Shown here: piece after piece, positions 44,422-51,926 of the stretch | Position numbering within the stretch: position 1 is the first letter of the stretch | Layout of the letters: every line of letters starts with the position of its first letter | Assembly (NCBI GenBank): GCA_964566055.1 | Contig: CAZMHI010000017.1 | Coordinates: forward strand, 10,505 to 74,504 | Direction of reading: 5' to 3' | DNA length: 64,000 nt | Source: TMED23 sp964566055 | GTDB taxonomy: Bacteria > Pseudomonadota > Alphaproteobacteria > Rhodospirillales > UBA2165 | Made by a program: the position numbers and the translations under genes | Notes under the pieces: model-generated | The model's database searches: none | Seen by the model: only the letters and a program-made list of their open reading frames with translations | What the model was told of the DNA's origin: nothing

Positions 44422-45837
44422 ATGCCGGCAGACGGTTCAGGCGCGATGACACGGCCCGACGAAACTATCATCCAAGAACTTATTGAAGAGTTGCAAGCGG
44501 CCTTCGGCGATCAGATCTCGACGTCGATGGCGGTCAGGGAGCACCATGCCCGCGATTTCTCCTTTCATGATTTGATGCCGGCCGATGCCGTGGTGATGGC
44601 GCGCTCCACCGATGATGTCGTCAAAGTCGTTAAGGCCTGTGCCCAACGAGGTGTACCGATCATTCCTTTTGGCACCGGCACATCGGTGGAGGGGCACTTG
44701 GCGGCGCTCCATGGTGGTATTTGTATTGATGTCTCCGAAATGAACAATGTGCTTGAAGTTAATCCTGAGGATATGGATGTCACGGTTGAGCCCGGTGTTA
44801 CCCGCAAGCAGCTGAATGAGCATCTCCGGGACACCGGTTTGTTTTTTCCCATTGATCCCGGGGCAGATGCCTCAATCGGCGGCATGACCTCGACCCGGGC
44901 ATCCGGCACTAATGCGGTACGCTACGGCACCATGAAGGAAAATGTGCTTAGTCTTGAGGTTGTCACCCCCGAAGGCAAGGTGATCCGGACGGCGCGGCGG
45001 GCCCGGAAATCTTCCGCCGGTTATGATCTCACCCGGCTTTATGTCGGCTCCGAAGGCACCCTTGGCGTGATCACCAAAATAACGCTAAAGCTCTATGGTA
45101 TTCCGGAAGCGATTTCTTCCGCCGTGGTGAATTTCGAGAGCCTCAAAGGCGCTGTCGATGCCGTTATTGCGACCATTCAGTGGGGTGTGCCAATGGCCCG
45201 GATCGAGCTGTTGGATGAAGCCCAGCTTGACGCCATCAATAAATATTCAAAAACTGATTTTCCGGTTAGACCGACGTTGTTCCTTGAATTTCACGGTTCC
45301 GATGCCGGGGTCAAAGAACAGGCTGAACGCATGGCGGAAATTTGCGGTGAGTTCGGCGGCGGCGATTTCAGCTGGACCAGTAATGCCGAAGAACGCGATA
45401 AAATGTGGCAAGCCCGCCATGATGCGGCTTATGCCTGCCAGGCCATCAAGCCCGGCTGCGGCGTCATGGCGACCGATGTCTGCGTGCCGATTTCCAGGCT
45501 GGTGGAATGTATTATGGCGACCAAGCAGGATATCGATGAGGCGGGGGTTATCGCGCCCATCGTCGGCCATGTCGGTGATGGCAACTTTCACGTCGCCCTG
45601 CTGGTTCACCCCGACAGCCGCGAGGAAGATTTGCGGATTTGCAATGAGATCAACCGCAAATTAGTCGAGCGCGCCATTGCCATGGACGGCACCTGCACCG
45701 GCGAGCACGGCATTGGCCAGGGGAAAATGAAGTATCTGGAGGCTGAACATGGCGAGGCGCTTGACCTAATGCGGGCAATAAAGGTGTCACTTGACCCGCA
45801 AAACATTATGAATCCCGGAAAAATGATAAAATTGTAG
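44422..45837 (+). CDS. FAD-binding oxidase (D-lactate/glycolate dehydrogenase GlcD type)
   Basis: A 471-residue protein of the GlcD/D-lactate dehydrogenase (FAD_binding_4 plus FAD-oxidase C) family. The FAD-binding half contains VPIIPFGTGTSVEGHLAALHGGICIDVSEMNNVLEVNPEDMDVTVEPGV and DPGADASIGGMTSTRASGTNAVRYGTMKENV. The C-terminal half has GHVGDGNFHVALLVHPD and GTCTGEHGIGQGKMKYL, both typical. These membrane-associated enzymes oxidise 2-hydroxy acids and pass electrons to quinone. ATG 44422 has GAGGAG upstream. It diverges from the YHS gene, sharing a 139-base promoter region. Confidence 0.88.
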   Translation: MPADGSGAMTRPDETIIQELIEELQAAFGDQISTSMAVREHHARDFSFHDLMPADAVVMARSTDDVVKVVKACAQRGVPIIPFGTGTSVEGHLAALHGGICIDVSEMNNVLEVNPEDMDVTVEPGVTRKQLNEHLRDTGLFFPIDPGADASIGGMTSTRASGTNAVRYGTMKENVLSLEVVTPEGKVIRTARRARKSSAGYDLTRLYVGSEGTLGVITKITLKLYGIPEAISSAVVNFESLKGAVDAVIATIQWGVPMARIELLDEAQLDAINKYSKTDFPVRPTLFLEFHGSDAGVKEQAERMAEICGEFGGGDFSWTSNAEERDKMWQARHDAAYACQAIKPGCGVMATDVCVPISRLVECIMATKQDIDEAGVIAPIVGHVGDGNFHVALLVHPDSREEDLRICNEINRKLVERAIAMDGTCTGEHGIGQGKMKYLEAEHGEALDLMRAIKVSLDPQNIMNPGKMIKL

Positions 45838-45896
45838 AATTAATATTACTGGGATTCCAATAGGATAGAGAGAAAAAGGGCGGTTTTTAGGGGAAA

Positions 45897-45942
45897 TGTG
45901 ACCTAGATCACATCAATTCAAAGCGATTTATGAGACTATAAT
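45897..45942 (+). promoter_or_regulatory. CRP/FNR-type operator and -10 element
   Basis: TGTGA-N6-TCACA (45897-45912) is a perfect inverted repeat in the CRP spacing; the 22-base surround (AAATGTGA..CTAGATCACAT) agrees with the E. coli CRP consensus at 19 of 22 places. TATAAT follows at 45937-45942. The operator centre would be near -44 from a start around 45949, close to but not exactly the class II geometry. No good -35 is present, so it is probably activator-dependent. Confidence 0.7.
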
Positions 45943-45948
45943 AGCCAA

Positions 45949-46008
45949 GTTACTCCTCCTAAGTACCTCCCCCCCAAAAAGGCCCGCTTCAATCACGGGC
46001 CTTTCCTT
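45949..46008 (+). ncRNA. Candidate small RNA with CUCCUCC anti-Shine-Dalgarno motifs
   Basis: A promoter (operator and TATAAT just upstream) and a strong terminator hairpin lie only about 55 bases apart with no start codon or frame between, which suggests a short RNA. The leading part contains CTCCTCCT (45953-45960) and CCTCCCCCCC (45966-45975), both complementary to Shine-Dalgarno sequences, and both lie ahead of the terminator stem. Short RNAs with CCUCC motifs are known in alphaproteobacteria (for example Rhodobacter CcsR types). Expression is not known. Confidence 0.5.
45978..46004. terminator. Rho-independent terminator, bidirectional type
   Basis: AAAGGCCCG (45978-45986) pairs perfectly with CGGGCCTTT (45996-46004), a 9-bp stem with a 9-base loop. 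A runs precede it and T/C follow, so it can serve the plus strand and possibly the minus strand. It closes the short RNA candidate and follows the GlcD-type gene. Confidence 0.75.
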
Positions 46009-46032
46009 ATGTCCGGTTTCAAATAGTTAACA

Positions 46033-46066
46033 TTGTAATAAGTCGACCCGGGTCGACTTATTACAA
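46033..46066. repeat. Perfect 34-base palindrome
   Basis: Bases 46033-46066 are a perfect 17+17 inverted repeat with no spacer; the centre is CCCGGG (46047-46052) and each arm holds GTCGAC (46043-46048 and 46051-46056) and an AT-rich outer half (TTGTAATAA). The match stops cleanly on both sides. Lack of a T run after it argues against a terminator. It lies 102 bases before the RdhA-like start, between the terminator and that gene, so an operator for a dimeric regulator is possible; an assembly fold-back artefact must also be considered. Confidence 0.9.
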
Positions 46067-46167
46067 AGATTGTTCGTACCCCAATCGATGTTTGGCGAGG
46101 GGTAATCTCTTGTGATAGCCTCTGATCATTGAAGTAAATAATTTCCAGCCAGGGACCCCAATATTTT

Positions 46168-47514
46168 ATGAGCCTTTTCAAATTCAAATTCCGCCCGCCC
46201 CATTTAGGCAAATATCCCATGGAGCAGGTCAAGCGGGTTGATAAACCGACAACCCGGATTGATAGCGATAAAGTTAAACGTGTGCCGCTCAGAGCGGCTT
46301 TTTTCACCCGGCCAATATTCGGCGACCTCGGTGACAAAGTCAAAGAAGAGCGCGCCCGCTTTATCAATAAAAATCCGTTATCGGAAGCGATAGGAGAAGT
46401 CATGTCGGCGATGATCCCGCTGCATGAAGGGCCGGTCGCCGAAGAGGAAGCTCCTTTTACGGATGATCCCGAACTGATGGCCAAGCACATCAAGTCGCTC
46501 GCCTATTTTCTCGACATGGATATCGTCGGCATTTGCGAAGTTCCCGATTACGCCTGGTACACCCATGACGGCAAGGGTGATCCGGTTGAAGCTAAGCATA
46601 AATACGCTCTCGTCTGCCTGATCGATCAGGGCTTTGAAACCATGGAAGGGGCCAGTGGCGATGATTGGATCAGCGGCACCCAAAGCTACCGGGCTTATTT
46701 GCGGGGTGCAGAGGTCGGCAGCGTGATCGCCGGCTATATCCGGAAACTTGGTTTCGATGCGCGCTGCCATTCGGCGCCAAGCGGCCAGGTGCAGCAAATC
46801 CCTTTGATGCTGCTGGCGGGTTTGGGTGAGCTCAGCCGCATTGGCGAATTGGTGCTCAATCCCTTCATCGGGCCGCGTTCCAAGACCGTGGTCGTCACCA
46901 CCGATCTACCGATGGAATGCGATAAACCAATTGATTTCGGCTTGCAGAAATTCTGTGACAATTGTTTCAAATGCGCGCGCGAATGTCCGTGTAACGCCAG
47001 CCCATTTGGCCCGAAAATTCTGTATAATGGCTACGAAATTTGGAAACCGGATGTTGAAAATTGCGCTAAATACCGCATCACCAATCCGAAGGGGTCTGCC
47101 TGCGGGCGCTGCATGAAAACCTGTCCGCTCAATAAAGTTGTCACCAAGGACGGGCCGCTGATGCAAAGAGTGGCGAGCTGGCTCGGTATTAATGCGATGT
47201 GGCTGAAGCCGATCATGATCCCAATTGCGGTCTGGCTTGATGATGTCATGGGCAACGGCACGCGAGTTAAGGGTCAGAAATGGTGGCTCGATATTGAAAG
47301 TCTTGATGGTAAGATCATCAAGGCTCGCGGCGTGAACGAGCGTGACATTGATGTCAAAAAGAAATGGCCGAAAACCAATAAGGTTGCTTTGTACCTGCCG
47401 GAAGATCATCCACCGGGCGATACCAGAGAGCCGTTTCCCAATGACCGCAAGGCAGCGCTGGCTAAAGGCGATGAGGCGCTCAAGCCGGAAAACTCACCTG
47501 CAAATGCTCCGTAG
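46168..47514 (+). CDS. Reductive dehalogenase-like iron-sulfur protein
   Basis: A 448-residue protein resembling reductive dehalogenase catalytic subunits (RdhA), which use cobalamin and two [4Fe-4S] clusters. The N-terminal ~250 residues are cobalamin-domain-like (IKSLAYFLDMDIVGICEVPDYAWY, GSVIAGYIRKLGFDARCHSAPSGQVQQIPLMLLAGLGELSRIG). The clusters are carried by CDNCFKCARECPCNA (C263 onward) and CGRCMKTCPL (C312 onward), with an NCAKYR Cys between. There is no twin-arginine signal peptide, so it is cytoplasmic, unlike respiratory RdhA proteins. A RdhB-type membrane anchor is absent. It fits the non-respiratory RdhA-like group of aerobic marine bacteria; function unknown. A cobD gene is elsewhere in this window. 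Confidence 0.82.
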   Translation: MSLFKFKFRPPHLGKYPMEQVKRVDKPTTRIDSDKVKRVPLRAAFFTRPIFGDLGDKVKEERARFINKNPLSEAIGEVMSAMIPLHEGPVAEEEAPFTDDPELMAKHIKSLAYFLDMDIVGICEVPDYAWYTHDGKGDPVEAKHKYALVCLIDQGFETMEGASGDDWISGTQSYRAYLRGAEVGSVIAGYIRKLGFDARCHSAPSGQVQQIPLMLLAGLGELSRIGELVLNPFIGPRSKTVVVTTDLPMECDKPIDFGLQKFCDNCFKCARECPCNASPFGPKILYNGYEIWKPDVENCAKYRITNPKGSACGRCMKTCPLNKVVTKDGPLMQRVASWLGINAMWLKPIMIPIAVWLDDVMGNGTRVKGQKWWLDIESLDGKIIKARGVNERDIDVKKKWPKTNKVALYLPEDHPPGDTREPFPNDRKAALAKGDEALKPENSPANAP

Positions 47515-47528
47515 CGGCTCGTAAAGTA

Positions 47529-48437
47529 TTGCCCCTCCAGCTTCTTACTAGCCAAGGATTTGCGGCGGTTCTCTGGGCGGCGGCCTCTTCCGGCATTTTA
47601 GCCATCATGTGGGTTTTCGTCCGCCAGATGGCGGCGCATATTCACCCGCTTGAAATCACCTTTTTCGGCACTTTTTTCGGCTTTCTGTTTTTCCTGCCGG
47701 TGGTGTTTAAACTTGGCTTTGGTGTCTTCAGGTCCAATCGTGTCCTGCATCATTTTTACCGGGGCTGTATAAACGGTACAGCTATTCTTGCCTGGTTTAT
47801 GGCCTTGACCCTTTTGACCTTAGCCGATGCCTCGGCGCTCAATTTGCTGGCGCCGCTTTGTGTCAGTATTGGCGCAGTGATTTTTCTGAAAGAACATATG
47901 GGCCCCCGGCGCTGGTTTGCGCTGGCCCTCGGCGCTGCGGGCGCCTTAGTGGTTATCCGGCCCGGCTTTGAAGACGTCGGCCTCGGTGTCGGGCTGGTGA
48001 TGATAACCGTCGTTGCCAGTGCAGGTCAGCGTTTGTTCGCCAAATCATTAATTGCCACCGATAGCTCGACCACCTGCGTGCTGTATCTGACTTTTTTCAT
48101 GATACCGATATCTCTGGTAGCCGCGCTGCCCGTCTGGCAATGGCCGTCGCTTGAGCACTATCCCTGGCTCATATTAATTGGTGCATTGTTAGGCATTGCT
48201 CATTACGCCTTGATGCGGTCCCTGCGTCTCGCCGATGTCAGCGCCTTGGAGCCGGTCAATTTCACCCGCCTTATCTGGGGAGCTTTGTTCGGCTTTTTGT
48301 TTTTCGCCGAGGTGCCGGATATTTTCACCTGGCTGGGTGGCTTTATGATTATCTCGGCGACGTCTTACGTTGCCCACCGTGAAGCTCAGCTAAGAAGAGT
48401 GACTAGATCAACAAAGCCTCCACCTGTTAACATCTGA
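47529..48437 (+). CDS. DMT (EamA) family transporter
   Basis: A 302-residue protein with about ten hydrophobic helices in two EamA halves. Motifs such as AAVLWAAASSGILAIMWVFVRQM and ALTLLTLADASALNLLAPLCVSIGAVIFLKEHMGPRRW are typical; the closing GVMTRLIWG-like LEPVNFTRLIWGALFGFLFFAEVPD segment is too. It starts at TTG 47529 with a weak binding site, 14 bases after the RdhA-like stop. It may share the RdhA transcript; the substrate is unknown. Resembles the EamA gene at 42869 in general form only. Confidence 0.85.
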   Translation: MPLQLLTSQGFAAVLWAAASSGILAIMWVFVRQMAAHIHPLEITFFGTFFGFLFFLPVVFKLGFGVFRSNRVLHHFYRGCINGTAILAWFMALTLLTLADASALNLLAPLCVSIGAVIFLKEHMGPRRWFALALGAAGALVVIRPGFEDVGLGVGLVMITVVASAGQRLFAKSLIATDSSTTCVLYLTFFMIPISLVAALPVWQWPSLEHYPWLILIGALLGIAHYALMRSLRLADVSALEPVNFTRLIWGALFGFLFFAEVPDIFTWLGGFMIISATSYVAHREAQLRRVTRSTKPPPVNI

Positions 48438-48439
48438 AA

Positions 48440-50257
48440 ATGAATCAGGATGCTCTAAGTCAAACCCAAGCGCGGACCAGCCAAGACTTGATTGCGACGG
48501 GCTATGCGGCGCTGGTTGCCGGCAGCCCTGAAACGGCAATTATTGATATTCAACGATCTTTAAAATGGCAGAAAGGTAATCCGGATGCCTATTATTTTTT
48601 AGCCCGGGCTTTTATTGATTTGGGGGATGGTGCCAACGCGCTCGAAACGATAGAGCTTGCAAAGCAAAGACTGCCGGAAATTTTTGATACGGCTGAAAAT
48701 GGTGGCGCTAATTTCGGCGTCTATCCAATGCTTGAATTTGACCCCGGGCGTGCCGTGCAAAGTGTCTTACAGAATAAGACTCTGCTGCTGAAAGATCGCG
48801 ATACTGCAATTTTGGACAGTCATGCCGAATTGGCAAAAGGGCTTCAACATATTGACGACCAGGAATATAGCTCTGCCGTCGAGCCGTTTTTGGAAGCGCT
48901 TGAAATAAATCCATGGAATGTTGCGGCCTATTATTATCTTGGTGCAGCTTTTGCCAACTCCGGTGAGTTGGAAAAAGCCAGGTTTATATTCGGCAAGGCG
49001 ATTAATCAGTTTCCCTATGTCTTTGGGCGCTCAAGCCGGTTCGGCGAATTTCAAGGTTTCGATATCGATGTCAAAGCCGTGATCGCCTATTACGACGCCT
49101 TATCTGAACCCATAGATGATTTAAAAATTTTACTGGGATGTGACGGCAAACAGCTAAATAGCGAAGCAGAGTTGCTGCAGAAGTATACCGACGCTCATAA
49201 AGATTGGCGGGAGCAGAAAACGCCTGAGCCAACCTTGTCGAAAAGTTTTCAAGCGAAACCAGTGGAGCTTGATCAATCTGTTTTATTGGTTACACCGAAA
49301 TACATTAAATGCAGTCCTGACTGGGATGAATACGAAATTTCATTTTATCTGGTTGGCACGGGTGCGGAGGTTTTGGGTAAATTCGATTTTCATCATTCGG
49401 ATAATTTTCATACCGAAGGCCATCAATTGGCGGAACCCCGCAGCGATGAAACACTGGCTGCCGGCATTGCGGAGCTACGAGATCACATTGCGCGCCAGCG
49501 CCCTGATATTGTTTTGTTTGAAGGTAATTTTATGGGCGGGATGCAGTCGATCGCCCGGGAAGACTGGCTGGTTTTAAAACAGGAGTTTGAATTTAAATTG
49601 GCGACCCTGGTGATTGATATCAATCCGCCATTGGAGAATTACGCCGCCTATTGGGCTGAGATTTCGGACCTCATTGTAGCGATGAACGAGAACCCGTATC
49701 TGGATGAAGCGCGTAAATTTTGTCCGGTGATGGTCTATCCGGGTATTCCAATTGATTTAGCTTTGTATGAAGCGTCCGATAAATCCGTGCGCGATATCGA
49801 CGCCATTTTTATTGGTGCGCGCAAGCGTTACCGGGATATGTGGTGTGCCCATATGAAAGATGCGGGCATCGAGTTAACGATGAAGTTCACCGAACAATCA
49901 TTGGAGAACAGTATCCGTTTTGAAGAATATTTTGATCTTCACCTCAGCAGCAAAATTGTCTTTAACAATGGCCTGGTGTCATCCAGCGACCACGCTTTGA
50001 ATTTGCGGATTTTTGAAACCATCGCTGCTAAGGCTGTCCTGCTGCAGCAGGACTTTGATCAGCTGCAAGATTACTTTGTCCCTTTTGTCCATTATGCGCC
50101 GTTCACCAATGTGCCGGAAATGATCGCGACAGCTAGACTCTTATTGGCCAATCCGGCTATCGCAGAGGCCATAACCCAAGAAGCTTTTGACTGGTATCGG
50201 CGCTGTTACGGCGGTGAGCAGTTCTGGCACACTCTTTTGGCCGAACTTGAAGAATAA
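48440..50257 (+). CDS. TPR protein with C-terminal glycosyltransferase-like domain
   Basis: A 605-residue protein. Residues ~20-210 contain TPR-like helical repeats (PETAIIDIQRSLKWQKGNPDAYYFLARAFIDLG, later AVEPFLEALEINPWNVAAYYYLGAAFANSGELEKARFIFGKAI). From ~285 a Rossmann-type domain follows (VLLVTPKYIKCSPDWDEYEISFYLVGTG). The last part (DIDAIFIGARKRYRDMWCAHM... LRIFETIAAKAVLLQQDFDQLQDYFVPF) resembles the Glyco_trans_1_2 domain of CgeB-like proteins. The glycosyl acceptor is unknown. It starts 2 bases after the EamA stop and ends 7 bases before the convergent methyltransferase gene. Confidence 0.75.
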   Translation: MNQDALSQTQARTSQDLIATGYAALVAGSPETAIIDIQRSLKWQKGNPDAYYFLARAFIDLGDGANALETIELAKQRLPEIFDTAENGGANFGVYPMLEFDPGRAVQSVLQNKTLLLKDRDTAILDSHAELAKGLQHIDDQEYSSAVEPFLEALEINPWNVAAYYYLGAAFANSGELEKARFIFGKAINQFPYVFGRSSRFGEFQGFDIDVKAVIAYYDALSEPIDDLKILLGCDGKQLNSEAELLQKYTDAHKDWREQKTPEPTLSKSFQAKPVELDQSVLLVTPKYIKCSPDWDEYEISFYLVGTGAEVLGKFDFHHSDNFHTEGHQLAEPRSDETLAAGIAELRDHIARQRPDIVLFEGNFMGGMQSIAREDWLVLKQEFEFKLATLVIDINPPLENYAAYWAEISDLIVAMNENPYLDEARKFCPVMVYPGIPIDLALYEASDKSVRDIDAIFIGARKRYRDMWCAHMKDAGIELTMKFTEQSLENSIRFEEYFDLHLSSKIVFNNGLVSSSDHALNLRIFETIAAKAVLLQQDFDQLQDYFVPFVHYAPFTNVPEMIATARLLLANPAIAEAITQEAFDWYRRCYGGEQFWHTLLAELEE

Positions 50258-50264
50258 AAGCTGG

Positions 50265-50777
50265 TTATTTTGTCGCGACTAAATTCAGACTGATTAAAAC
50301 ACCGCCGAGCCGCATCGAATTTGAATCTTCGAACAGATCAAATTCCTCAACTTTTTGTATCTGCTCAAAGCCGGCGTGATTTAAATATTTGGTCAGCAGT
50401 TCTTCAAACATCCCGGTTTTGTGAAAATCAAATTCGTCTTGCTGGCCGCCAAACATCATCATCATCAGCTCATAGCGTTGATTGACCGAAAGCGACTCTT
50501 GCGTAAAAAAGGCGGTAAGCACTTTTAAATCCGGTACACTGATTTTTAGCTGCCCACCGGCTGCCAGTACCCGGTGGCATTCGGCAAGCGCTTGCGGCAA
50601 TTCATCCCGGTGGCCCAAATGTTCAAAAACATGGGAGGCGTATATTTCTTCGATTGAATTACTTGGGAATTGCGACAGATCGGTACAGTTGCCGACATAA
50701 TCAACATGTGGTCCCTCTAAAATATTTAGATTGGTCCAGCCGTCCTTTTTTTGCAGTCCGCCAAGGTGAAGTTTCAT
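50265..50777 (-). CDS. Small SAM-dependent methyltransferase
   Basis: A 170-residue methyltransferase-like protein of the short COG4627-type: LHLGGLQKKDGWTNLNILEGPHVDYVGN at the N-terminus, then EEIYASHVFEHLGHRDELPQALAECHRVLAAGGQLKISVPDLKVL. The classic glycine-rich motif I is reduced, as is usual in this group. A GGCGGTAT site precedes ATG 50777. Proteins of this kind are often next to glycosyltransferases for surface glycans, and it is convergent with the TPR glycosyltransferase gene. Substrate unknown. Confidence 0.72.
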   Translation of the reverse strand: MKLHLGGLQKKDGWTNLNILEGPHVDYVGNCTDLSQFPSNSIEEIYASHVFEHLGHRDELPQALAECHRVLAAGGQLKISVPDLKVLTAFFTQESLSVNQRYELMMMMFGGQQDEFDFHKTGMFEELLTKYLNHAGFEQIQKVEEFDLFEDSNSMRLGGVLISLNLVATK

Positions 50778-50792
50778 GATACCGCCACCTGC

Positions 50793-51740
50793 CTATAACT
50801 TCACCCGATTGACCATTTCTTCCAGCTTGCCGCCGATAAAGGCCCGGAGATTGGTTTCAATAATCGGCATGGCCTGCTCGACATAGGCCTCACTCATGCC
50901 GGCCATATGCGGTGTTATGAGGAGGTTCTCAACATCCCAAAACGGATGATCGGCGGGCAATGGTTCAGGCTCAAAGGCATCAAGGGCAGCTCCCGCGATG
51001 CTGCCTGAATTAAGTGCCGCAATAATTGCGTCATCATCAATAACGCCGCCCCTGGCAATGTTAATTACATAAGCGGAAGATTTCATCGCGTCCAACAGTC
51101 CGGTATTAACCACCTTCCGGTTCTCCGGCGTCAACGGTACCAGCACAATTAGATAGTCAAGATCGGCTACCGCTGCCGCTAAATCATCCCGGCTTCGCAT
51201 TTCATCAATATTGTCGACCTCACGCAAAGTGCCGGAGATGCCGACGACCTTCATCTCGAAGGCCTGGCATCGTTTGGCCAAAGCCTCAGCGATCATGCCG
51301 ACGCCCAACAGCCCGACGGTTTTTTTATACAGCACTTTCGGCGGCCAGCGGTCCCACAGATGATTTTTTTGATTTTCAAGAGTTTTAGGAAAATTTCGGC
51401 TCAGCGACAGCATCACCATAAAAGCGAGCTCAGACATTTGTGGCCCATGAATGCCGCGCATCGATGCCACCGGGGTACTGCGGTCAAAGTCCGGCCGATT
51501 ATCTATGCCGTCAACGCCGGTACCCAGGGCCTGCACAAATTTAAGATTTTTATTGCGCTGGAAAATTTCATCACTTAAGCCAAGGCCAAAGCCGATCAAA
51601 ATATCACAACTGAAAGCCCCTTCATGACGATCACGGCCTTTACTGGTTGTGATTTCCAATTCCGGAAACAGTTTGGCGATTTGCTCCTGGTATTTGTCGG
51701 AATTGAAGGCGCTGATATGGACGGCCAATTTCCTGCTCAT
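50793..51740 (-). CDS. D-2-hydroxyacid dehydrogenase
   Basis: A 315-residue NAD-dependent D-isomer 2-hydroxyacid dehydrogenase. The NAD-binding site is TVGLLGVGMIAEALAKRC (G-x-G-x-x-A), and the three catalytic residues are visible in their usual places: Arg in NIARGGVIDDDA, Glu in DAFEPEPLPADHPFW and His in ITPHMAGMSEAYVEQ. It reduces or oxidises 2-keto/2-hydroxy acids; the exact substrate cannot be read. It lies 15 bases upstream of the small methyltransferase gene in the same direction. Confidence 0.88.
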   Translation of the reverse strand: MSRKLAVHISAFNSDKYQEQIAKLFPELEITTSKGRDRHEGAFSCDILIGFGLGLSDEIFQRNKNLKFVQALGTGVDGIDNRPDFDRSTPVASMRGIHGPQMSELAFMVMLSLSRNFPKTLENQKNHLWDRWPPKVLYKKTVGLLGVGMIAEALAKRCQAFEMKVVGISGTLREVDNIDEMRSRDDLAAAVADLDYLIVLVPLTPENRKVVNTGLLDAMKSSAYVINIARGGVIDDDAIIAALNSGSIAGAALDAFEPEPLPADHPFWDVENLLITPHMAGMSEAYVEQAMPIIETNLRAFIGGKLEEMVNRVKL

Positions 51741-51926
51741 TATATACCCCCAATTTTATTCAACCATGAACGTTAACCGGTTCAAAGCACTTCGCCAAGT
51801 CAGACCTGCTGACTAGCAAAAAGATTTATATTTGGCGGAAAGCAAAAAAACGCGTGGTCAATTTTGCCATCCATTGTAGCATTACTTCTTGTATTACCTA
51901 CTAATTTTCAGGAAGGACAAACTGCA

